64,000 nt of DNA, taken from contig OX638371.1 in NCBI GenBank assembly GCA_951812925.1, forward strand, positions 36,430,101-36,494,100, read 5' to 3'. Positions within the stretch are counted from its first letter, which is position 1. Every line of letters begins with the position of its first letter. Origin of the DNA: Calliopum simillimum. Taxonomy: Eukaryota > Arthropoda > Insecta > Diptera > Lauxaniidae. Under the pieces are notes generated by a model. It did no database searches and was not told where the DNA came from. It was given only the letters and a program-made list of their open reading frames with translations. The translations under genes and the position numbers were made by a program. This document shows, one piece after another, positions 36,661-46,352 of the stretch.

Positions 36661-38335
36661 GAATAGTGCTTTCAAAAACCTTATCGAGTTTTATGATGAA
36701 CAATTACCTGGTCCTGTTATATAATGTCAAAAGTGGTGAAAAAACCGTACATGCCAAAATTTCAGGATAGAATATCTCAAAATTCAGAAGTGATAAAGCA
36801 ATTTCAAGATTCGAATTAAGCATCAAAAAATACATTAGAACTGACTATTTTTGTTTCTATATATTGATCATTATTTTTTTTGTACGCAAAAGTAAAATTT
36901 TTTAATAAAAACTCAAAAAATTAAGTAAAAACGCAATATCTCATAAACGATTTTTGATAGGGTTTTTAAATTTACGATTTTTTAATCCACAAACAAGCAG
37001 AAAACTTTCTGCGTGCTCTTTTTTTGTATCTGTTTTAGCCAAACTTTTTTTTTGGTTTTAGTACAGAGTCCCGTGCTAAAAAATGGGTTTTTCGGCCCTG
37101 GTTTGAAAAAGTGCCGTTCACTTTGAAAAAAGGGCTATATATGCTTCATCTAAGAGTCATTCTATACATTTTTCCGAAAAAACATTTTGGGTGCAAGCAC
37201 TTTTTATTCAAAACACGTGGGGAGAGGTGTGATAGGTTAACAACGAAATTACATATCGGGTATACAATGGGCCTGATCGCGGCCTAAGTTATGATGCCAA
37301 CTGCCATCTCCCGCGCTAACCTAACCTAACTTAACAGAATGTATTTAATAGATTTGTTTCACAAATTTCAAAGGTCATCGTAACTACAACTAAACTCAAT
37401 ATTGCACATAAGTACAATACCTATGTATGTAGTCACATGAGCACATGACGTAATCACACAAAAAAAAAAAAAAACAAGAGAATTAACAACTTCACAAAGA
37501 GCGACAAATTTTAAAGTGTCAAAAAAGGTAAAAAGATAATAAATAAAAAATTGCAGCAATTTCGCTTGATATGTCATAAATGGAAGCATAAAAATTACAA
37601 TAAACATATGAACGTATGAAACATATCGATAATTAATACGCACAATACAAATTTACGCACTAAGAGGTGCGTAAAAATCTGAGATAAAATAAAACATGAA
37701 AAAATAACATTTTTTTTTTTTTATTACAAAAACGTGCTTTAAGGTAAATATAAAGTAACATATATGTATATGCATAATATACGTACAAACATATAAGCAA
37801 ATATCAGTTAATATTTAAAACTTCAATGTGCATTTGAAAAGCTAAAACGAAATGAAAAAATCTAAAATAAAATAAACCTTGAGGTTAACCTTCGCCTTAA
37901 AATGAATTTAATAACGTTTAACATATGTATAGTACGTACCTACTACTCAAAAACGTATCTTTAAGCACATTCGAGTTTAAACTGAGAGAGTATTTCTGAT
38001 TGTTATTTTAAAGGTTAAACGCGTATTTTTCGTGTTTCTATCTTTTGTGTGTAAAAATATTGCTTTGAGCTACGTACAATAACCTTAGACTCAATGAATG
38101 CATTCATTAGATGAGAAGATGATTGCCTAGAAATACTTAAAATTTGTCTAGTTAACAAATTTGTTGTGTTTTTTTGTAAGCATAAATAATAATGTTACTT
38201 AAAGTGAGGCTTTATATTGCGACACCTAGATGCTCATAAGTTCGATGGGTTTAATATTGGATTTTTTTTTTTTCTATTTTAATTACACTGTTCAACGGTA
38301 AAAAACTATCTGAGTTCAGGCTATGTAATAATAAT
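36661..38335. other. No gene seen
   Basis: No recognisable coding features. The part from 37370 to 38330 lacks obvious repeats and may be unique intergenic DNA. Confidence 0.45.
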
Positions 38336-38356
38336 TCCTTGCTTTTGACAAAATTA

Positions 38357-39659
38357 GGACTGCGTTCGATAAAATTGTCCCATACAAAATTCAAAAAATC
38401 TCTGGAACTAGTAGTCCGATTTAAAAAGTTAGACTCATTCTTGAACCGCCATTTTATTGCAATTTTTATAACGTGTCTAGAATTTTAATAATTTTTTTTT
38501 TTTTTACAATTTTTTTGTAACTTTTCTGACACTCCTTCCATTAAGGATTTTATGGTATTATTTGATAACTTTCTAGCTGCTGAACACAACTTTTCTCGAA
38601 AATTTTTAGCATCCCTGGCAACTTTTTTTATTGCCTTTATCTCCTTTTTGACCAAAGTCCAGTATCTTTCAATTGGCCTGAGTTCTGGACAGTTTTGAGG
38701 ATTTGCTTTACTAGGCACCAAAATCACATTATTTCTTGCGTACTCCTCCAAGGCCAATTTACTATAATGACAAGATGCTAGGTCTGGCCAAAAGAAAGTG
38801 GAAACTTCATGCTTTCGCAGGAAAGGTTTAAACTTTTTTCCAAGTATTCCTTAATATAGAATTCAGAGTTTACTGTTCCAGTGGTTACAAAAGAATTGCT
38901 CCTTTTGCCACAACTGCAGTGTGCTTGCCAAACCAAGAACTTACGAGGAAATTTTGACTGCTTTTTTGACTTAAGCTTTTCGTCCGCATTCCCCCGCAAG
39001 TTTACAGTGTAAAATTTTTGGACTGGAAGCAGCGTAAAATCGGCTAAGACATACTTACGTTCTGTCGTCCATGATGCAGCATTTGAATTTATGGAAAAAA
39101 AATTAATTTTTAATTTTATGGCGTGGTGTTTTGCTTTCGTGTTCTTCATAGCATTTCTATCAGAAACTTTTTGTACCTAAAATGTCTTCAAACTAACCTC
39201 CTTTTTGGCCTTGCGAACTTAAAACTCGGAACACTTTACCTTCTGTGCCAGTTTTCTGCATGAAATGTTGGGGTTCTCTTCAAAATTGTGACGAAGTTCT
39301 TCTTTTTGTTTTGGTCACGAATGCCTTTTTCTTTCGCTGAACCTGGCTTTCGAAACGCATCCAAATCTTCCTCAAATTTTTTCAGAACTCTTGATACCAA
39401 TTTCATATTAACTTAGCTTTTCCGAGCAATTCTATTGGAAGTCCACCCCGGGTAGTCTTCAAAATTTTTATTATAGTCTTTGAACTTATAGCTCGTTTGC
39501 CATTTTTAAGTAAATATGACTGATTAGGGACAAAATTTGAAAACCATAGTTTTGGTACATTCAATTCAAAGCTTACTGCGAAAAAAAATTTTGAATTGAG
39601 TAATTTGAAAACAAGTTATTGGATTAAATGTGTGGGACAATTTTATCGAACGCAGTCCT
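38357..39659 (-). mobile_element. Mariner-like element (~1.3 kb) with decayed transposase
   Basis: The termini GGACTGCGTTCGATAAAATT and AATTTTATCGAACGCAGTCC are inverted repeats of about 30 bp, with TA at 38355-38356 and 39660-39661. The length fits a full mariner/IS630-type element. It carries a minus-strand transposase relic and is inserted just inside the left end of a palindromic element. Confidence 0.85.
38485..39530 (-). pseudogene. Mariner/IS630-superfamily transposase, broken
   Basis: Reading from high to low coordinates, an N-terminal part with NMKLVSRVLKKFEEDLDAF and PGSAKEKGIRDQNKK (39250-39410) is followed by the catalytic core at 38778-39149. That core has KYVLADFTLLPVQKFY around the first catalytic block, then FLVWQAHCSCGKRSNSFVTTGTVNS. 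The C-terminal part at 38485-38757 has NPQNCPELRPIERYWTLVKKE, the last catalytic region and the conserved RPIERYW. Stop codons and a frame change near 38765 separate the parts, so it is inactive. The motifs suggest a mariner-like lineage other than the mellifera copy at 17 kb; the exact DDxD class cannot be fixed by eye. Confidence 0.8.
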
Positions 39660-40386
39660 TAGGAGTGCTTTTACAAAATTTTCCCATCACATTTCAGTTT
39701 TCAGATAAAATGACCAATCCAAAATCACGATTTTCATCCGGGCAAAAATAAATGTCAAACGATGCAAAAGATAGCCAAAATTTTAAATCTTGAAAAAAAT
39801 TTGGTTTTTTTAATGCCTGATTTATTAAGAAAATGTACGGAAAAAACCAAAAACCATCTATCTTTTATTAGGTGAATCTCGCTAGAACCAAAATGAATGA
39901 TCAAAGTCTCATTTTGATATCAAAAATTCAAAGATAAGATCATGTATAACAAACTTGAGTCCTTTTGAAAGAAACATTTTTATACATACAGGTAGTTCTA
40001 CAAAACCCATTGAATTGAGTTATCTCTGCACTCGCATGTTAGCATTTTCAAAGCTAAAATGAATTGAAATTTTTGATTCAATAGGATTTAAATTTGTTAT
40101 GTATGACCTTATCTTGATGTTTTAGTTTTTTAAGTACATTTTCACAATAAATCGGGCATAAAAAAAATTCAGCCGGACCAATATAATTTTTTTTTTCAGA
40201 TTTGAAACTCTTGCTATATTTTGCATCGTTTGACACTTTTTCTTTTTAAATTCTGACGGCGAAAAATTGTTAAATTTATTTTTGCGCGGATGAAAATCGT
40301 GATTTTGCATTTGTCATTTTATCTGAAAACTGAGACGTGATGGAAAAATTATGTAAGTGCAGTCCTATTATATCAAAAGCAAGGAA

Positions 40387-40584
40387 AAATAATTAGGGGA
40401 AGAGAGCCGCCTGCGGGCATGGTTCGAGTGAGGGCACCCCCCCGTAGCTTTTACAAAAAACAAATGCGGCTGTTATGACAAATGTTAAGCGCGTGTTATG
40501 AGAGCGCGAAATTTTTGTGCATTTACCGAAGCAAAGAGACGATATGCTTTGTGCTGAGAAGAAAATAGTTTTCAAATCATTTTG
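40387..40584. other. Spacer, no gene seen
   Basis: A short less AT-rich stretch with no recognised content. Confidence 0.4.
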
Positions 40585-40905
40585 AAGAAATTTTTTGTAT
40601 GGGCGGTAGGCGTGTCCGTTGGCCGATTTTACTCATTTTCAATCCCCCGAGCTAACTTCGACGACGGAGGCAGTGCTCCAAATTTCATTGAATTATCTTG
40701 CTTAGTTTTCCCAAAAAATGTATTTCCACACACAGCCAGCCACCCAGCCAGCCAGCCAGCCAGACAGACGGACATGGCTATATCGACTCAGGAGGTGACG
40801 CTGATCAAGAATATATATACTTTTCCATATCTGCCACGCCTCCTTCTCTGCGTTACAAACGGAAGGGCAAAGTGAATATACCCTGGGTGTAGGGTATAAA
40901 GAGAA
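40585..40905 (+). repeat. Minisatellite-bearing repeat, 5'-truncated copy
   Basis: It starts in the GGGCGGTAGGCGTGTCC segment and has a clear CAGCCAGCCAGCCAGACAGA run at about 40746. It then has ATATCGACTCAGGAGGTGAC and the right end GGTGTAGGGTATAAAG. The ~125-bp units are missing. Confidence 0.8.
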
Positions 40906-41987
40906 TAGTTAGTAATAGCTGACAGTTTAGGATTAGTAAAAATTAAGGAGGATTTTCAACACTGCATCAACGAAATTCAGCCTTATTTATGCAAAATGGT
41001 CATAGAAAATTTCGAAAAAAAGAGTGCGTAGGTATGTGCTAGCGAAGCCGTGGAGGTCATCCCTCCGATATACTATTCCATACATAACCCCATTGTGTAC
41101 TTAATGTTTCAATAAATGAAAGTACAATTGAGAAACAATGTTTTTTTCCGTTTAATTTAAATCATACGTGAATTATGGGACACCCTTTATCAACAATCAT
41201 AACCTTTAAGCATTAAAGCTATGGCATTTTACTAAGGTTCTATATAGTCACAAAAACAAATGTAATATGAACCTCAAAATCGGTATATTGCAATTTGGGC
41301 AGACAAACCAGAGTTCTACTCTAAAGCAATTAATCTATGTCTACGCGATAGTGCATTTTTTAGGGCTGTGCAATGAGCTGATCGAACCTGTTAAAACTTT
41401 CGCCACAGACAATGAACCAAGATTGATCAGCTCAGCTCAACTCAGTTCGTTGGCGAGTTTTGAGCTGATAGTTTAATCGATCAGCCTATTCGTTGTGAGT
41501 TGGTCGTTTGTTTGTTGAGCTAGTAAGTTATGAGTTTTCTCGTTTGTTTGGTTACGTTCAGCGTGTTCGATATACGTTGGATATGATTGGAATCAGCGTT
41601 GCAAGAATTGTATAGGAATTGGGATAAGTATTTAGGTTTAATAATAAACATAGGGTTGCTTTTTTGCTCTTAAATCAAATTTGTGAACTTAATAAAATCT
41701 ATATATGAAGCACTCCACGCCAAGTGTACAAAAAAAAAAATTTTTTTTTTTCCGATTTCGCTCAAATTTGGCAATATGGTAGATCCGGTGTGCAAGAACA
41801 ACAATCCGGGACGATTTGGTCCTAGTACCATTTGTCGTTAAAATAGAGGGTGTTGAAGTTGGCGATTTTAGTCATTTTCATGAAAAGGGTGTTTTTTCAA
41901 AAATTTATAGCTTACACTGAAGTTTGTAAATTGATAAATCTAAGTTACTGGTCCCATTCATTTTGAAGTGTTCTTTTTATAAAAAAA
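40906..41987. other. No gene seen; short GATCAGCTC-rich patch
   Basis: About 41370-41530 has repeated GAGCTGATCGAAC/GATCAGCTCAGCTC-type words that can pair with each other. No coding signal is visible. Confidence 0.4.
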
Positions 41988-42669
41988 TGTTTTTTCATCA
42001 AAATTTTTTACACTTAAAAATACTTTTGAATTTTTTTTAAAAAAAGCCCCTTAGATTTTTTTTAAAAGTACCTTATATTTAAGCATAATTTATAAGCTTT
42101 AAAATGATGTATGGCTCAAGATGGGATTCAGACGCTAAATGGGAGTTTTTGGCTTTTGAACGTCCGTGGCAGGCAAAAATCTTTTTTTACTTGAGAGGAA
42201 AACATCTTACGTCTAAAGTGTACATAGCAAAAAATGCTTAAAATCGTCCAAGCACAACGTGTGATTTTTTTTTGAGTTTTTTGAAAAGCTAAAAAAAAAT
42301 TTTTTTTTCCTCTCAATATTTTTTGCAAAAATTTTTCATAAAAAAAATTTTTCAAAAATTATTAAAAAAAAAGTTTTAAAAAATTCCAAAAAAATTCACA
42401 CGTATTTCTTAGACGATTCTTAGCATTTTTTGCTTAGCACACTTTTTACGTAAGATGTTTTCCTCTCGAGTAAAAAAAGATTTTGTTCTGCCACGGGCGT
42501 TCAAAAGCCAAAAACTCCCAGTAGCGTCCGAATCCCATCTTGAGCCATACATCATTTTAAAGCTTATAAATTATGCTTTAATTTAAGGTACTTTTAAAAA
42601 AAATCTAAGGGGCTTTTTTAAAAAAAATTCAAAAGTATTTTTAAGTGCAAAAAATTTTAGTGAAAAAAA
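41988..42669. repeat. 682-bp palindrome with shared core (copy 2)
   Basis: The outer arms contain AAAATACTTTTGAATTTTTT, GCCCCTTAGATTTTTTTTAA, ATGATGTATGGCTCAAGATG and GGCTTTTGAACGTCC, all mirrored on the right. The inner core at about 42180-42481 has ACATCTTACGTCTAAAGTG, AAAATGCTTAAAATCGTC and their inverses. The core matches the 6.9-7.2 kb and 63.3-63.5 kb palindromes; the arms do not. Confidence 0.8.
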
Positions 42670-43025
42670 ATTTCGACTTTTGCAATATTTTTCGACTTTG
42701 ACAACATTTCTAAGCATTGTCAACATATTTCAACTTTTATAATACTCTACGACTTCAGAAACAATTCTGGACTTTGGCATTTTACGGTTTTACAAATATT
42801 TCTCGACTTTCTTATTATGTTTCGGTCTTACCAATATTTTTCGACATCCTCAACATTTCCTGACTGTGTCAATATATTTCGGGTTCTACACTTCGGCAAC
42901 ATTTTTAGACTTTGTCAACACATTTCGACACTGTCAACATGTTTTGACTTATTTTATTTCGTCAAATTTCATATCTTCAAACCATTCCGATATCTTCAAC
43001 GTTTTTGACTTTTTCAACATTTTGT
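42665..43025. repeat. Degenerate ~24-bp minisatellite (TTTCGACTTTGTCAACATAT)
   Basis: About fifteen units of the form TTTCGACTTTGTCAACATATT follow the palindrome directly, with units differing at several bases. ORFs across it translate the unit. Confidence 0.75.
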
Positions 43026-43268
43026 AAACATTTTGAAAATTGTTTAGCTACAAGATTTTTAAAATATGTGACAATTTTTAAAAAAAAAAAAATGGGTGGT
43101 GTCATGCCCATAAAAAAGCAAAATTTGACATAAATTATGAAAAAAAGAGCATTGCAACGCATATTATATAAACATTTTTTGATCATTCAATTATTAAAAT
43201 CGTTTCAATATATTTTACACAAAAATAAATACAAATTCATTTAAATAATTTTGCTATAGTACATTCTA

Positions 43269-43274
43269 TTTATT
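43269..43274 (-). promoter_or_regulatory. AATAAA polyadenylation signal of the DUF1091 gene
   Basis: On the minus strand AATAAA begins one base after the TAA stop codon at 43276-43278, implying a very short 3' UTR if it is used. Confidence 0.55.
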
Positions 43275-43275
43275 A

Positions 43276-43903
43276 TTAATTATTTTTTCCACTTTTTTGC
43301 TTAAAGTTAATATGACTTTTAAAAGAAAATGATATAATTTTTCTTTTTTGTGTACTCATAACAGCTACAATATTAACATCAGTTTCGAATTGAAAAACAG
43401 GTAGTGTTTCCATATCAAATCGAAAACCGCGTATATAATACAATTTGTCCTTTAGAATAGGACAACCTAAAGGCATGTTGCTGTAGCGTTTTAACGATTT
43501 CATTGCTACGCTTATAAATGTTACTTGATTTTTATTCGATAACATTTGGCAACCATCTATATTAGCCAAATCCAATATGACAAACTCATCCAGTTTTCGT
43601 GGCAATGAAATTTTAACATCTATATTCCATTCTGTTAATTTCTTGCGAAATTGAAATTCTACTTGTAAAGTGCTTAGTTTTGCATTTTTGCTGATACTAC
43701 AATTTACCCCGGATACGATGTCACTGGCTAAATTGTGACAGGTAGAATTTGTAAATGACCATTTAAAATTATTCTGAAAAAAAAATTAAATGTTTTATTA
43801 ATAAAATTTCAATATCTGGAGTTACAGGATTTACTTTTGAGTACGCATATTTGTCCAAAAAGAAAAGACAAATAAATACTGTGATAACTACAAATGATCC
43901 CAT
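43276..43903 (-). CDS. DUF1091-family secreted protein, two exons
   Basis: Exons are 43835-43903 and 43276-43773 on the minus strand, joined in phase 0 across a 61-base intron (GTAAATCC ... TTTTTTTTTCAG). The product is 188 aa. Residues 1-20 (MGSFVVITVFICLFF then DKYAYS) look like a signal peptide. The mature part has N32-S-T as a possible glycosylation site and cysteines at 35, 48, 98 and 127. It carries the family block NVTF/NQVTFISVA...LKRYSNMPLGCPI at 105-129 and a C-terminal LPVF...VNIVA stretch. Length and layout fit DUF1091 (DM8) proteins, which are numerous in flies and mostly of unknown function; some relatives are linked to chemosensory tissue. It lies 2.4 kb downstream of the Ir75 gene on the same strand, with transposon debris between. 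The coding region is intact. Confidence 0.85.
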
Positions 43904-44310
43904 TACCAATGTGTTTGTTAAAAAATTTTTCTTTGAATGAGTTTAGTAGTTAGCATAGTATACGTATATACTTAGTACCAAACAAGATGATGGGTTTATA
44001 ATTGCTTTAAAATCGGATCATTAGATTATTTTAGCTTGTAAGTAACTATTAGCAAAATAATCTATGATTTTATTTAATTGAACTTTTAGTCATATATTTG
44101 CAAAGATCGATTTACATATAAATCTATCAATGCATTTTTTTTCTCTAACACATAATTGTGACAAATCAAGGAACGGATTAAAAACACGGCTATAGTGACA
44201 TATGTTTCGTCTTTCGCCACAAAGACTCATCAGACTATTTTTGTTGTAATTATAATTATATTTATTTTACTAAATTAATTATAATTGAAAAATTGCAAGT
44301 TTGAAAACTT
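43904..44310. other. Region upstream of the DUF1091 gene
   Basis: AT-rich, with no clear promoter element and no repeat seen. Confidence 0.4.
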
Positions 44311-44402
44311 TTTGTGTTTTTGGTCTGGGCGGGAGACGAACCAAGGATCTCCAGGTTGGTAGCAGAAGTCGTTACCACTGCACCAGCCTTGCCCGGCTGC
44401 GA
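44311..44402 (-). repeat. tRNA-derived SINE head, second type
   Basis: On the minus strand it has GCTGGTGCAGTGGTAACGAC (box A) and CTTGGTTCGTCTCCC (box B). GGGC at the start and GCCC at the end partly pair like an acceptor stem. It is closer to a real tRNA fold than the other SINE heads here, but the anticodon stem is imperfect, so a SINE or pseudo-tRNA is preferred. Confidence 0.55.
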
Positions 44403-44894
44403 AGCCGACTTTTTGCCAGTTTTATTTGTGTGTTAATACGTATTGATATATTTTCAATATAAAATGTCATTAAGTAACACACTTAAAAAATTCTTAAAAA
44501 TAATCTATATTTATAAGCTAACTACACTGAAAAAGCTAGAAGTACGGTTTCTTTAGGAAAATTTTAATCGAATAACGATTAACAATTTTTACCTTCAGTC
44601 TCATAAAAATTTCTTGAAAATTGGAAACTTAAATTAATATTGATACTTTCCATCCCAAATTTTTTGAAATTTGCAGTTGAGTTCTCAGATCTGATCAGTC
44701 AACACAAAAGTTTTTTTCCATCACTTTCGAAGTGCGATAAATCGAAGTGAATCAATCGAAAAGCTGAATGTAATCTATATTTATGCAGTAGGTTTATTAT
44801 ATTTTGTGATCCAAAACCAAATGCAACCAAAATGTTCACACAACAAAATGTGCTTATTGCTTTTCCAAGTGGCTGTTAAAGTCGAGTGTGGGCC

Positions 44895-45502
44895 CGAAAT
44901 TGGTTCGGGTGTGGGCACACCTCTTTTTTTTATTTAAAGCGTGTGTTTTATTGAAATATCGTCGTGGATGCCAAAATTACTAATTTAAATGGTGTCCTTA
45001 TGCCTTTTTACGCTTTTTTAGTGGAATGGAAAGAACCAATAAGCTCTTTACAGATATCGCAGAAAAAAAGTTGTTTTCATTAAGTGTAAGGGGCATACCA
45101 CTTTGCGAAAAATCTCGGTATTGAGTTTCCAGACAAGGGGACCGAGGAGCAGATGGTGTGCATGGATTGGTACAAAAAATTAATGCTTGTCAAAAGAGCA
45201 ATATCAATAATGGCTAGAAATAACGCCACCGAGCTGGCTTAGTCTACAAAACCATTGATCTGGCATTGACGCCAAAGACAATCAAGTCTGGTTTCAGGGC
45301 AACAGGCATGATGCCATTCGATCCAGACGTTTTCAGTGACGCTGATTTTGTTGAAGTCGTCGAGCAGAGTTTGTTGAATTTGTGTGAGTCAATGTTTCCA
45401 AAAGAAATTAATTTTTTTTTTCGCCTCCATTTGATAACGTTTTACTTCATATTTTCTTATTTTTAGCCGATTTTCTAAGGGTGCCCACAACCGAACCAAA
45501 AA
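44895..45502 (+). mobile_element. Pogo/Tigger-like nonautonomous remnant
   Basis: Inverted ends TTGGTTCGGGTGTGGGCACA (44898) and GTGCCCACAACCGAACC (45480-45496) enclose about 600 bp. The plus strand at about 45250-45390 reads TPKTIKSGFRATGMMPFDPDVF, the typical end of DDE_1/pogo-type transposases (GF..TG..P....VF). At about 45018 a start MERTNKLFTDIAEKK is followed by broken frames with a C-EKSRY-like finger or HTH relic. The catalytic centre is deleted. Confidence 0.7.
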
Positions 45503-45698
45503 AAATTTTTTGTCAAAAATTATCACTTCACTATTTTTTTTATTTAATTTTTCCAATTGACGAAATCAATTAACTTCCTTAGCTAAGGTCTCTAGTTTCC
45601 ATTGATATTTATATGTTTGCATAATATGCATTTAGTTAAAAGTTATGAGTCGAAAACAAAAATCAAATCAAAAGTCTGAAATTCGTTTAACAGTGTTA

Positions 45699-45990
45699 GG
45701 GGCTCTCCATAAATTACGTCATACTTTTAGGGAAGGGAAGTGTTTCACAAATTTGTGACAAAGTGTGACAGAGGAGGGTCTGGGGGTCTTGGAAAGTGTG
45801 ATGTCACCCAATTCAAATCGAAAATATTTCAAGGAAAAATTAAAACAAAGCACTAATAACAATATTGATTAATACGTTATGTTACTTTACGAGGGGAGGG
45901 GGTCTATGAAAGTGTGACAGAGTGTGACATGGGGGAGGGAGGGGGTCCAAAAATCGTGAAACTTGTGTGACGTAATGTATGGACAGCCCC
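45699..45990. mobile_element. 292-bp MITE, TTA target duplication
   Basis: The ends GGGGCTCTCCATAAATTACG and CGTAATGTATGGACAGCCCC are near-perfect inverted repeats flanked by TTA on both sides (45696-45698 and 45991-45993). The interior has two mirrored GTGTGACAGAG(G/T) blocks and G-rich AGGGGGTC stretches. The TTA duplication suggests a PIF/Harbinger-type mobiliser; that assignment is an inference. Confidence 0.85.
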
Positions 45991-46352
45991 TTATATGTAA
46001 AAATTTTTTCTTCAAGGCAGTAAATTTTTAAGCCAATAATTTGTTAGTTCATTTAATATACATATTTTTTTATATAGGTACCATCAGATGACATGCAAAT
46101 TTTTTAGTTTTTGATCTTAATACTTACTGAGTTCTAATCAACAAACTGACTTTAGCTTTATAATTTTTGATTTTTGCTTCTTGATAGAAATCGATAATTC
46201 GCATTCATATGCTTATATATTTCGAAGTTAAAACGAAAGTACATTTGACTTTTACAATATTTTATAACTAAAGCTACATATTTTTAACTTCTTGACAAAA
46301 AATCGTATTTTTCAGGCTATTTCAATATAATTCGGCTTTCTCCAAATAATAA

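Larger units (their letters stand above)
38338..40386. mobile_element. Palindromic TIR element containing a nested mariner-like insertion
   Basis: The left end CCTTGCTTTTGACAAAATTA is the inverse of the right end TATTATATCAAAAGCAAGG. After removal of 38357-39659 the left arm continues as GGAGTGCTTTTACAAAATTTTCC...CACGATTTTCATCC at 39662-39740, mirrored at about 40290-40370. The inner part has further paired blocks (GTCAAACGATGCAAAA at 39757 against its inverse near 40224). No coding capacity of its own is seen. Confidence 0.75.

Noticed and set aside
44311..44402. Functional tRNA gene on the minus strand
   Set aside because: Closest to a real cloverleaf in the window, but the acceptor stem pairs at only about four positions and the anticodon arm is imperfect.
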